Source: Sphingobium sp. SYK-6
GTDB taxonomy: Bacteria > Pseudomonadota > Alphaproteobacteria > Sphingomonadales > Sphingomonadaceae
DNA: 64,000 nt
Direction of reading: 5' to 3'
Assembly (NCBI RefSeq): GCF_000283515.1
Contig: NC_015976.1
Span: 1,240,001 to 1,304,000, forward strand
The translations under genes were made by a program, and so were the position numbers. Positions 55,788 through 64,000 of this stretch are shown here, in pieces; within the stretch, counting starts at the first letter, position 1, and the number at the start of each line of letters is the position of its first letter. The notes beneath the pieces were generated by a model. The model was not told the origin of the DNA and ran no database searches. It was given only the letters and a program-made list of their open reading frames with translations.

Positions 55788-57878
55788 ATGTCGCGCCGGT
55801 CGCTTGTTTGGCAGTCTTCTCCTGTCGGTTGGACGTTGGCGGCGATATCGGTGCTGATGTCCGCCGGTGCGGTTCATGCCCAGGCCCCGAGGCCTGGCGT
55901 CGCCGCGCCGCAGCTTCCCGCCGAGGACGATCTGGATCTCGATCCCATGCCGGACATCGGCCTGGACTGGCCAGATCTCGACGCGTCCGACGGGGCGCCG
56001 GCGGAGCAGCCGGACGAACCCGTCGAGCCGCCCCCTTTGCCCGTTCTTCCGCCGGAAGGAGAGGCGCCCGACGCCACGCCACCCGCCGCTGCCGGCCCGC
56101 CCCCGGAAAGTGAAGCGCTGGCGACGATCGATCCCGCCGCGCCGCTGCGCTACGGCGTCACGCTCCAGGGCATCGATGAAGCTGCGGACGACCTGTTCCG
56201 CTCCCGCTTCAATCAGCTGTCCGTTCTGAAGGGCGGGGAAGGCGAACGCGCGAACATCGCCCAGATCCGCCGGCGCGGCGAGAGCGATCTGGAACTGCTC
56301 GACGAGTTGCTGCGCGCGCGCGGCTATTATGACAGCCGCTCGCGCCTCCGCTTTGGACTGGACGGCGGCACGGACCCGCGTATTGACGTCATCCTCAATG
56401 CCAATCCCGGCCAGCGATATGCGCTCAGCCAGGTCAATGTGAGCGGGCTGGAAGGCACGAGCCCGCTCGGGACGGACCTGCGCGGCCTGTTCGCGGTGAA
56501 GCCCGGCGATCCGGCCGACACCGATCGCATCCTCGCGGAGACCGACAAGCTGCGCCTCGGGCTGAGCGAGGGCGGCTATCCCTTTGCCGATGTGCGCGAT
56601 CCCGTGCTCACCGTTGACCACCAGCAGCGCGACGCCCAGCTCAACCTGGGTGTGAATACCGGCAGTTTCCGCCGCTTCGGCGATATCGTCGTGAATGACG
56701 ATGCGCCGTTCGATGCGAGCCACATCGCGGTCATCGCGCGCTTCCAGCCGGGTGATCCCTACAACCAGAGCGACGTGACCGATCTCAATCGCGCGCTGGT
56801 CGCCACTGGCCTTGTCTCGCAAGTGACGATCACGCCGGAGGAAGGCAAGGACGACCAGACGGTGGATCTGGCCATCAGCATGCGGCGCGCGCGGCCACGC
56901 ACCGTCTCGGGCGAGATCGGCTACGGCACCGGCGAGGGCGCCCGGATCGAGGCGAGCTGGCAGCATCGCAATTTCTTCCCGCCTGAAGGCGCGCTCACCG
57001 TGCGCGGCGTGATCGGCACGCAGGAGCAGAGCATCATCGCTGCCGTCCGCCGCAGCAATTTCGGCCGCCGGGACCGGGTGATCAATGCCGAGGTGGGCGT
57101 GGCGAACATCAACCAGCCGGCCTATCGGGCCGTCACGGCCGGCATCGCCGCGAGCCTTGAGCGCCAGACCAACATCATTTTCCAGAAGGACTGGACATGG
57201 TCCCTCGGCGCAGAGCTGAGGATCAGCGACGAGCGCGATTTCTACGGCAAGTCCCTGGTCGAGCGGCGCAGGACCTATGTGATCGGCGCTCTGCCGACCA
57301 GCGTGATCTATGACGGCAGCGACGATCTGCTCGATCCGCGCGAGGGCTTCCGGCTCGGCGGACGCATCTCCCCGGAAATCTCGCTGCAGGACGGCGTGTT
57401 CAGCTATGTGCGTGCCCAGTTCGATGGCAGCGGCTACATTCCCTTCAACGATCGGGTGACGCTTGCCGGGCGCGTCCGGCTCGGCACCATCGTCGGCGCC
57501 TCGGCCGAGCGCATCGCACCCACTCGCCGCTTCTATGCCGGCGGTGGCGCATCCGTGCGCGGCTATGGCTATCAGGCGATCGGCCCGCGGGACATCAACA
57601 ATGATCCGGTCGGCGGACGCAGCCTCGGCGAGTTGGCGCTGGAGGCGCGCTTCCGCTTCGGCAGCGCAAACCAGTTCGGCGTCGTGCCGTTCGTGGACGC
57701 GGGCACGATCTCGCCCGATCCATGGCCGAGCCTCAGCGAGCTGCGCGTCGGCGCTGGCGTGGGCCTGCGTTATTACAGCAATTTCGGGCCGATCCGCATC
57801 GATGTGGGCACGCCCGTCAATCCGCAGCCGGGCGATTCCCGGATCGGCGTCTATGTGTCGCTGGGGCAGGCCTTCTGA
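55788..57878 (+). CDS. tamA: Autotransporter assembly complex outer-membrane protein TamA
   Basis: A 696-residue Omp85-family protein. Signal peptide to about residue 31, then a Pro/Glu/Asp-rich linker (about 35-110), POTRA domains (YGVTLQGIDEAADDLFRSRF; RYALSQVNVSGLEG; FRRFGDIVVNDDAPFDASHI) and a 16-strand barrel with the VRGYGYQAIGPR lid-lock motif near residue 590. It ends YVSLGQAF. Its TGA overlaps the tamB start, and TamA-TamB together form the translocation and assembly module linking inner and outer membranes. Confidence 0.92.
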   Translation: MSRRSLVWQSSPVGWTLAAISVLMSAGAVHAQAPRPGVAAPQLPAEDDLDLDPMPDIGLDWPDLDASDGAPAEQPDEPVEPPPLPVLPPEGEAPDATPPAAAGPPPESEALATIDPAAPLRYGVTLQGIDEAADDLFRSRFNQLSVLKGGEGERANIAQIRRRGESDLELLDELLRARGYYDSRSRLRFGLDGGTDPRIDVILNANPGQRYALSQVNVSGLEGTSPLGTDLRGLFAVKPGDPADTDRILAETDKLRLGLSEGGYPFADVRDPVLTVDHQQRDAQLNLGVNTGSFRRFGDIVVNDDAPFDASHIAVIARFQPGDPYNQSDVTDLNRALVATGLVSQVTITPEEGKDDQTVDLAISMRRARPRTVSGEIGYGTGEGARIEASWQHRNFFPPEGALTVRGVIGTQEQSIIAAVRRSNFGRRDRVINAEVGVANINQPAYRAVTAGIAASLERQTNIIFQKDWTWSLGAELRISDERDFYGKSLVERRRTYVIGALPTSVIYDGSDDLLDPREGFRLGGRISPEISLQDGVFSYVRAQFDGSGYIPFNDRVTLAGRVRLGTIVGASAERIAPTRRFYAGGGASVRGYGYQAIGPRDINNDPVGGRSLGELALEARFRFGSANQFGVVPFVDAGTISPDPWPSLSELRVGAGVGLRYYSNFGPIRIDVGTPVNPQPGDSRIGVYVSLGQAF

Positions 57879-60800
57879 TGGCTGGCGAGCCCGATCAGCC
57901 CCCGCCGCCCGAGACGTCCGGGGAGACTGCGGCCGCGCCGGCGCCGCCTCGCAAGCGGCCCTGGCTCGGCATGGCCCTGCTGCTGGCGCTGGTCGCGCTG
58001 ATGCTCGGCCTGTGGGGCGGGATGCGCTGGATCGACAGTCCGCCGGGCCATCGTTTCCTCATTCGCCAGATCGAGGGCCTGCGCCCCGCTTCGGGCCTGC
58101 GGATCGAGGTCGGCGCGATCGAGGGGCGCCTCTTCGGGGCCATGGTCCTGCGCGACGTGCGCTTCCATGATCCGCAGGGTCGCTTCGCGCGAGTGGCGCG
58201 CGCCGATCTCGACTGGTATCCGTTCGGCTGGCTCTCCAACCGGCTGGATATCGACCGGCTGCGGATTCACTCGGCGGACCTTGACCGGCTCCCGCGGTTC
58301 AATCCCTCCACGAAGCGCGGCTCCATCCTGCCCGGGTTCGACATCCGGCTGGGCGATCTGCAGATCGACCGGCTGGGCATCGGCGCCAGTATTTCCGGCA
58401 CCCGCAGGACGTTGCGCGCGATCGGCAAGGCGGACATCCGCTCCGGGCGGGCCGTGATCGACCTGCTGGCGGCCTCGGCCGACACGGCGGACGTGGTGCG
58501 GATCGCGCTGGACAGCCGGCCCGACGACCGGCGCTTCGACATCGATGCCGTGGTCTATGGTCCGCGAGGCGGCATCATCACGGGTCTGCTGGGCACGCAG
58601 CGCTCGGCTGCCCTTACCATCCGTGGCGATGGCGACTGGGAACGCTGGCGCGGCCGCCTCATCGCGCTGGATGGCGGCGCGCTCGTCACCAATCTGGCGC
58701 TGTCCGTGCAGGACGGCCGCTATCTCGCGCGCGGGCCGCTGGCGCTGGTCGGTCCGCTCGCCAGCCTGCGCTCGCTTGCGCCGCAGGGCAACGCGCTGCT
58801 GGATGCCGATCTGACGTTCGAGCGCCGGGTCGCGCGGGGCACCGCATCGCTGCAGGTCGCCGCGCTTCGCCTCGGCGTGGCGGGCGGGGTCGATCTCGGC
58901 CGCAACCGGTTCGACGATCTCCGGCTGGAGGCGGCGGTCGACCAGCCCGGCCGGCTGGCGGCAGGCGTCACGGGCAAGCCGCTTCTGCTGCGGGCGAGGC
59001 TGGCGGGGCCGTTCGACGACATCGCGCTCGATTATCTGCTCACGACGCCCGAGCTGCGGCGCGGCAAGACCGCGATCCTCGATCTGCGCGCCTCCGGCAA
59101 GGCGCGTCTCACCGGTGCGCGAGGCAGCATTCCCATCCGCCTCACCGCCCGCTCGCTGGCGCTGGGCCTGCAACCGCTCGACGAGCGGCTGCGCAATCTC
59201 GTCGCGGAGGGGCGCATCCTGCGGGACGGCAATGCCTTGCGTCTGGCGCCCACCGCGATCCGCGCGAACGGCTTCACTGGCCAGCTCGATGGCGCGGCCG
59301 ATCTGGGCGAAGGGCGCTATGCCGCCAATCTGCGCGCCGGGTTCGAGGGGCTGGAGATACGCGGGCTTGGCCGGCTCGATCTGGCCGCCGTGCTGCGGCT
59401 GGACCGTCCGCCGCGCGGGCAGGCGAGCTTCGGCGGTACGGCGCGGGCCGCGATGCGCCGGATGGACAATGGCTTCCTGCTCGGGCTGGCCGAAGGGCTG
59501 CCGGTGCTGACCAGCAATCTCGCCATTGCGCCGGACGGGGCAATCGCGTTGCGCGGCCTGCGGCTCGCCGCGCCGGGGCTGACGCTCGCCGGCAATGCCA
59601 CTGTGGACGGGCGCGGGATGCTCCGCTTCACGGGTGAGGGCGAGCATCGCGCCTATGGTCCGCTGCAGCTGACGCTCACCGGCGATCCGAGCCGGCCGGA
59701 AGTCGACGTGCTGCTCGCCCGGCCGCTGCCGGCGCTGCGCCTCGCGAACGTGCAGGCCCATCTCGTGCCGGATGCGCAGGGCTATGCGGTGAGCGTGGCG
59801 GGCGGATCGATGCTCGGGGCTTTCAAGGGGGAAGGCGCCATCCTGCTGCCGCCGGACGGACAGGCGCGGATCATGCTTGCCAATCTCGGGGTGAGCGACG
59901 TGGTGGTGCACGGCGAACTCGTCCCCGTCTCAGGCGGGCTCGAGGGCGCGCTGGCGCTGTCGGGCCCGGCGGAAGGCAAGATCGCGCTGTCCATGGTGGA
60001 CAGCGTCCAGAAGGTCGCGCTGGACGTGGACCTGGGGGGCGCCCGGTTCACGGGCTCGCCCGCGATCACGGTGAACCGGGGCCATGTGAGCGCGGAGATG
60101 CTGCTGAAGCCCGGCGCCGTCACCATCACCGGGGAGGCGCAGGGCCGGGGCGTGCGCATCGGCACGCTGGCGATCGGCCGCGTCGCGGGTTCGCTCAATC
60201 TCGTCAATGGCGAGGGCACGGCCACCGTCTCCCTGAACGGCCGCAATGGCCGGCTCTTCCAGCTCCAGTCCCGCGCGTCCATCGCGACGGACCGGATCGG
60301 CGTCGATCTGGAGGGATCGATCGACCAGCGTCCCCTGCGGCTCGACCGCACGGCGGTTTTCACGCGGGAGGCGGATGGCTGGCGCCTCGCGCCCACGTCG
60401 CTCCGCCTGCAGGATGGCAGCCTGCGCCTGGCCGGCTTCATGGGCGCCGAGGCGACGCATGTCGATGCGCGCGCGCAGGGTCTGCCGATGGCCCTGCTCG
60501 ATCTGGCGAACAGCGATCTGGGCCTGGGCGGCACGGCGGACGGCACGCTGGCGTTCGACTGGCCGCGCGGCGGTGTGCCGAGCGGGCGGCTGAACCTGCG
60601 CGTGAAGGGGCTGACCCGCTCGGGTCTCGCGCTCAGCTCCGCGCCCGTGGACATCGGCCTCAATGCCGAGCTGAACAGCCAGCGCCTCGCCGCGCGCGCG
60701 CTGCTGGCCCGGGGCGGCAAGGTGGTCGGGCGAGGGCAGGCGCTGGTGACGCCGCTGGGCGAGGGTTCGCTCTCGCAGCGCCTCTTCCATGCGCCGCTGC

Positions 60801-62077
60801 GGGCGCAGCTGCGTTATGGCGGCGATGCGGACACGCTCTGGCGCCTCACCAATGTGGAGATCGTCTCGCTGGGCGGCGAGCTGCGCCTCGTGGCCAATGC
60901 CGGCGGCACTTTGTCCGATCCGCAGATCGAGGGCACGCTGACGACGCGGGACGGGCGTATCCAGAGCCCGGTGACCGGCATGACGCTGACCGGCGTGGCC
61001 GCGCGTGGCACCTTTGCGGGATCGCGCCTCACCATTGGCGAGCTCTCGGGGCGGACGAGCGGCGGCGGTTCCGTCACCGGGACGGCGGCGTTCGATATCT
61101 CCGCCGAGCGCGGCATCGGCATGGACATCGATCTGCGGACCGAGCGTGCCGAGATCCTCAATCGGGACGATGTCGGCGCGCGCGTCACCGGGCCGCTGCG
61201 CATCCGCTCGTCCGGCAATGGCGGTGTCATCTCCGGCGATCTCGACGTGGTGTCCAGCCGCTTCATGCTCGGGCGCGCCTCATCCGTTGCCGAGATTCCG
61301 CAGATCCGCCTGGTCGAGCTCAACCGTTCGGGCGAGGAAGTCGAGCGGACACGCGCGATCGCGCCCTGGCGGCTCGATGTGCGCGCCCGCGCCGCAAACG
61401 GCCTGACGGTCGAGGGGCTGGGCATGCAGAGCGAATGGTCGGCCGACCTCACCATCGGCGGGCTCGTCACTGCGCCGGCCTTCAAGGGCATGGCGAACCT
61501 CATTCGCGGCACCTATGATTTCGCGGGCAAGCGCTTCGATCTGGAAGAGGGGCGGCTGACTTTCCAGGGTGCCACGCCGGTCAACCCGACCCTCGATATC
61601 CGCGCCACGGCGGACGTGCAGGATCTGAGCGCCACGATCACCGTCACCGGCTCCAGCCTGCGGCCGATCATCACATTCTCCAGCACGCCCGCCATGACGC
61701 AGGACGAGCTGCTCTCGCGGCTGCTGTTCGGCACCTCGATCACCAATCTTTCCGCGCCCGAGGCGCTGCAGCTCGCGTCCGCCGTCGCGGCGTTCCAGGG
61801 AGAGGGCGGGGGGCTCGATCCCATCAATGCCGTGCGCCGCGCGACCGGCCTCTCGCGCCTGCGCATCCTCCCCGCCGACACCACCACCGGGCAGGGCACG
61901 TCCATCGCGGCGGGCAAGAATATCGGCCGCGATCTCTATGTGGAGCTCATCAGCGACGGCCAGGGCTACAGCGCCACCCGCATCGAATATCAGATCACCC
62001 GCTGGCTATCCCTGCTCTCCAGCGTCTCGACCATCGGCCGCCAAAGCGTCAGCGCACGCGTCTCCAAGGATTATTGA
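57878..62077 (+). CDS. tamB: Translocation and assembly module inner-membrane component TamB
   Basis: A 1399-residue AsmA-like protein. A cytosolic Pro-rich N-terminus is followed by one membrane anchor (PWLGMALLLALVALMLGLWGG, about residues 28-50), then a very long repetitive beta-helix that spans the periplasm and probably transports lipids or barrel substrates. The C-terminal DUF490 domain has RFDLEEGRLTFQGATPVNPTLDI and SRLLFGTSITNLSAPEALQLASAVAAFQG. The start is the ATG inside the tamA stop. The last 7 nt overlap the convergent MATE gene. Confidence 0.92.
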   Translation: MAGEPDQPPPPETSGETAAAPAPPRKRPWLGMALLLALVALMLGLWGGMRWIDSPPGHRFLIRQIEGLRPASGLRIEVGAIEGRLFGAMVLRDVRFHDPQGRFARVARADLDWYPFGWLSNRLDIDRLRIHSADLDRLPRFNPSTKRGSILPGFDIRLGDLQIDRLGIGASISGTRRTLRAIGKADIRSGRAVIDLLAASADTADVVRIALDSRPDDRRFDIDAVVYGPRGGIITGLLGTQRSAALTIRGDGDWERWRGRLIALDGGALVTNLALSVQDGRYLARGPLALVGPLASLRSLAPQGNALLDADLTFERRVARGTASLQVAALRLGVAGGVDLGRNRFDDLRLEAAVDQPGRLAAGVTGKPLLLRARLAGPFDDIALDYLLTTPELRRGKTAILDLRASGKARLTGARGSIPIRLTARSLALGLQPLDERLRNLVAEGRILRDGNALRLAPTAIRANGFTGQLDGAADLGEGRYAANLRAGFEGLEIRGLGRLDLAAVLRLDRPPRGQASFGGTARAAMRRMDNGFLLGLAEGLPVLTSNLAIAPDGAIALRGLRLAAPGLTLAGNATVDGRGMLRFTGEGEHRAYGPLQLTLTGDPSRPEVDVLLARPLPALRLANVQAHLVPDAQGYAVSVAGGSMLGAFKGEGAILLPPDGQARIMLANLGVSDVVVHGELVPVSGGLEGALALSGPAEGKIALSMVDSVQKVALDVDLGGARFTGSPAITVNRGHVSAEMLLKPGAVTITGEAQGRGVRIGTLAIGRVAGSLNLVNGEGTATVSLNGRNGRLFQLQSRASIATDRIGVDLEGSIDQRPLRLDRTAVFTREADGWRLAPTSLRLQDGSLRLAGFMGAEATHVDARAQGLPMALLDLANSDLGLGGTADGTLAFDWPRGGVPSGRLNLRVKGLTRSGLALSSAPVDIGLNAELNSQRLAARALLARGGKVVGRGQALVTPLGEGSLSQRLFHAPLRAQLRYGGDADTLWRLTNVEIVSLGGELRLVANAGGTLSDPQIEGTLTTRDGRIQSPVTGMTLTGVAARGTFAGSRLTIGELSGRTSGGGSVTGTAAFDISAERGIGMDIDLRTERAEILNRDDVGARVTGPLRIRSSGNGGVISGDLDVVSSRFMLGRASSVAEIPQIRLVELNRSGEEVERTRAIAPWRLDVRARAANGLTVEGLGMQSEWSADLTIGGLVTAPAFKGMANLIRGTYDFAGKRFDLEEGRLTFQGATPVNPTLDIRATADVQDLSATITVTGSSLRPIITFSSTPAMTQDELLSRLLFGTSITNLSAPEALQLASAVAAFQGEGGGLDPINAVRRATGLSRLRILPADTTTGQGTSIAAGKNIGRDLYVELISDGQGYSATRIEYQITRWLSLLSSVSTIGRQSVSARVSKDY

Positions 62078-63477
62078 GCGGGGCGGGGCGGGGTGAGCCG
62101 GTGGCGCCAGCTTCCGTGGCGGAACCAGTAGAGGCAGAGCAGCGCCGCGGCGGCATTGGCAATGGGGTAGCTCCACCAGATGCCGAGGATACCCCAGTCC
62201 GTGCCGAAGGCGATGAGATAGGCTGCCGGCATCTGGAACATCCACTGCATGACGATCGAGATCAGCATGGAATGGCTGGGGCTGCCCGCGCCGCGAAAGG
62301 CGCCGAGCAGCGCCTGCGGCACGGTGAGCACGCCGAGGAACGGGAAATAGATATAAGCGAAGGTGGAGGCGCTTGCGATCACGTCCGGTTCGCCCGGTGC
62401 CAGCGCCGTCATCATGGCCGGGACGAACGGCAGGTGCGCGAGGCCGACGAGCGTCATGCCCGCAAAGCCCAGCCAGGCGGAGAGGCGGGCGGCTTCCTCT
62501 GCCCGCGCGGTGAGGCCGGCGCCGATATTCTGGCCGACGACTGCCGCCGTGGCGATCGACAGGCCGATCATCGGCGTGAACCAGAAATGGAGCGGCCGCG
62601 AGCCCACGCCATAGGCCGCGAGCCCCAGCGTACCGAAGCTGGCGGCCAGCGCCATGAGCAGCAGCGAACTGAAGGTGCGGATCGCCTGCTCGATGGAGGC
62701 AGGCAGGCCCAGGCTGAGGGCGAGGCGGATATGGGCGGGGTCCGGCTGGAAATGGTGGCCGCGCAAATGCAGTGATGAGCGCCCGGAAAGCAGGTGATGC
62801 AGCAGCACGAGCAACGCGCCGATCTGGGCAATCACGGTCGCCAGCGCGGCACCGGGCACCCCCATCTCCGGGAACGGGCCGACTCCGAAGATCAGCAGTG
62901 GATCGAGCAGGGCATTGGCGATGACGCTGCCAATCTGCACCCGCATGGCGAAGCGCACTTCGCCCACTGCCTGCAGCATGGCTTGCAGCGCCATGAAGCC
63001 GAACATCGGCACCATGCCGACATAGCGGATCGCGAGATAATCCGCGGCGAGATCGTGGATCGCCGGCTCCACGCCGATGAGCCTGAGCAGTGGTCCGACG
63101 GTGGCGGCACCGGCCAGCGTGAAGGCGAGCGCCATCAGTCCCACCATCAGCAGCGTCTGCGCGGCGACATGGTCGAGCCGGTCGAACCGCTTTGCGCCCG
63201 CAATCTGCGCGATCAGCACGGCCCCGGCGGTGGAGAGGCCCGAGCCGAGCGAGATCAGCACGAAGAAGAGCGGTCCGCCGGCGGTGATCGCCGCGATGGC
63301 GGCCTCGCCGAGCCGGCCCACCCAGACGGCATTGACGATATCGAAGCTGGCCTGGGCGAGATTGGTGATGGTGATCGGCAGCGCGACGCGCAGCAGGATG
63401 CGGGGCAGGGGGCCCTCGGTCATCGTGATGCCGGCTCTCGCTTCAGCCCCCGCTCTCGCCCCCGTCGCTCTCGCCAT
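62071..63477 (-). CDS. MATE-family multidrug/sodium efflux transporter
   Basis: A 468-residue membrane protein with twelve hydrophobic segments in two homologous halves. First half: TEGPLPRILLRVALPITITNLAQASFDIVNAVWVGRLG; second half: HIRLALSLGLPASIEQAIRTFSSLLL. Helix 8-9 signature AVVGQNIGAGLTARAEEAAR is characteristic. ATG at 63477 has GGGAGAG upstream; an ATG at 63423 would start closer to the first conserved helix and is a real alternative. The exported substrate is unknown. It ends within tamB's last codons, on the other strand. Confidence 0.9.
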   Translation of the reverse strand: MARATGARAGAEARAGITMTEGPLPRILLRVALPITITNLAQASFDIVNAVWVGRLGEAAIAAITAGGPLFFVLISLGSGLSTAGAVLIAQIAGAKRFDRLDHVAAQTLLMVGLMALAFTLAGAATVGPLLRLIGVEPAIHDLAADYLAIRYVGMVPMFGFMALQAMLQAVGEVRFAMRVQIGSVIANALLDPLLIFGVGPFPEMGVPGAALATVIAQIGALLVLLHHLLSGRSSLHLRGHHFQPDPAHIRLALSLGLPASIEQAIRTFSSLLLMALAASFGTLGLAAYGVGSRPLHFWFTPMIGLSIATAAVVGQNIGAGLTARAEEAARLSAWLGFAGMTLVGLAHLPFVPAMMTALAPGEPDVIASASTFAYIYFPFLGVLTVPQALLGAFRGAGSPSHSMLISIVMQWMFQMPAAYLIAFGTDWGILGIWWSYPIANAAAALLCLYWFRHGSWRHRLTPPRPAQ

Positions 63478-63616
63478 GGCCGCGTCTCTCCCCCCTGCGC
63501 GCCCGATCGGATGGCGGGACGGCCATTCCGCCCTCACGGCCCTGCCGGACTTTGTCAACCGCCGCGCCGTCCTGCGCTTTCCGGATCGCCCGGGTCGCGT
63601 CATGTTATCCCGGCAT

Positions 63617-63645
63617 GGAAAAGGCCCCGGCCTGCGCCGGAGCCT
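63617..63645 (-). terminator. Intrinsic terminator after the aldehyde dehydrogenase gene
   Basis: Read on the minus strand: AGGCTCCGGC-GCAG-GCCGGGGCCT-TTTCC, a 10-bp stem with a single G-U type pair followed by T's. It lies 31 nt beyond the aldehyde dehydrogenase stop. Confidence 0.75.
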
Positions 63646-63675
63646 CTCCGTCTCATGATCCGCTGCGCAGGGCGA

Positions 63676-64000
63676 TCAGGCGAGTTCGCCGATGACCGCC
63701 TTCTTTTCCATGAATTCCTCGAGGCCGAACTTGCCGAACTCGCGACCATTGCCGGACTGCTTGTAGCCGCCGAAGGGCGAGTTGAAGTCCAGCCCGCCGG
63801 AATTGACGAACACGCTGCCCGCGCGGATGCGGGGCACGATCTTCGAGGCTTCCGCCGGGTTGCCCGCGATATAGGCGCCCAGGCCATAAGGCGTGTCGTT
63901 GGCGATCTTCACGGCCTCGTCGACATCCTTGTACTTGATGACGACGATGACCGGGCCGAAGATTTCCTCGCGCGCGGGCGTCATGTCGTTGGTCACGTTG
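63676..64000 (-). CDS. Aldehyde dehydrogenase family protein, C-terminal part (5' end beyond window)
   Basis: Only the last about 108 residues are in the window; the start lies beyond base 64000. The NVTNDMTPAREEIFGPVIVVIKYKD segment, with the strictly conserved EEIFGPV, is followed by the family's ANDTPYGLGAYIAGNP, GSVFVNSGG and PFGGYKQSGNGREFGKFGLEEFME. This is the usual end of NAD(P)-dependent aldehyde dehydrogenases. The substrate cannot be told from this part; the catalytic Cys is outside the window. Confidence 0.9.
   Translation of the reverse strand, partial: NVTNDMTPAREEIFGPVIVVIKYKDVDEAVKIANDTPYGLGAYIAGNPAEASKIVPRIRAGSVFVNSGGLDFNSPFGGYKQSGNGREFGKFGLEEFMEKKAVIGELA

Overview
This is a gene-dense, high-GC stretch of chromosome from a sphingomonad-type alphaproteobacterium. 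The assignment rests on several things read in the sequence: a rimP-nusA-ylxR-infB-rbfA...truB-rpsO-pnp translation cluster with a fused YlxR/L7Ae-like protein; a bamD-recN-...-ligA block; an RcdA-type (DUF1465) protein; a TorF-family porin; two large TonB-dependent receptors; and small secreted families common in Sphingomonadales. No tRNA, rRNA, IS element, prophage or CRISPR array was seen. The genus cannot be fixed from the sequence alone.

Layout. (1) 1-5.9 kb: the end of a winged-helix regulator, then a TonB-dependent receptor, a purple-acid-phosphatase-like phosphoesterase and a beta-propeller phytase lipoprotein, all co-directional, with a close PHO-box match in front. Together they read as a phosphate-starvation phytate utilisation operon. 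(2) 6-10.3 kb: assorted genes (secreted hypothetical, an AT-richer glutathione transferase patch, a PQQ-type sugar dehydrogenase lipoprotein, a TorF porin). (3) 10.5-24.7 kb: transcription/translation genes, interrupted by a tautomerase gene after nusA and, between rbfA and truB, by a tdk / small-secreted-protein / GNAT / acyltransferase group flanked by two paralogous secreted proteins. (4) 25-26.2 kb: tandem winged-helix regulator paralogs, each preceded by the same 20-bp near-palindrome. (5) 26.4-31.8 kb: bamD, recN, a monooxygenase-like protein, a small membrane protein, ligA. (6) 32.2-46.5 kb: one long minus-strand series. In transcription order it is an XRE-cupin regulator, a TPR/2OG-Fe(II) oxygenase-like protein, an AT-rich control region, a TonB-dependent receptor, an M14 carboxypeptidase, an AbgB-like M20 amidohydrolase, threonine ammonia-lyase and an AceE-like ThDP E1 enzyme. 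I propose that it takes up and breaks down a peptide or amide-linked amino-acid substrate and passes 2-oxobutyrate to a dedicated E1. (7) 46.9-64 kb: dienelactone hydrolase family protein, phhA, prmA, a soluble MCP, sdhCDA (with no sdhB after it), two YdcH-type small proteins, RcdA, TamA/TamB, a MATE exporter and the 3' part of an aldehyde dehydrogenase.

Dispersed intergenic repeats occur as a two-copy ~148-nt inverted-repeat element (20.6 and 31.9 kb) and as shorter palindromes (20.5 and 22.1 kb). The strongest candidates for unreported biology are the peptide/2-oxobutyrate locus, the PHO-box-linked phytate operon and the paired regulators with shared operator-like sites. All functional calls come from motifs and gene context read by eye; no database search was run.
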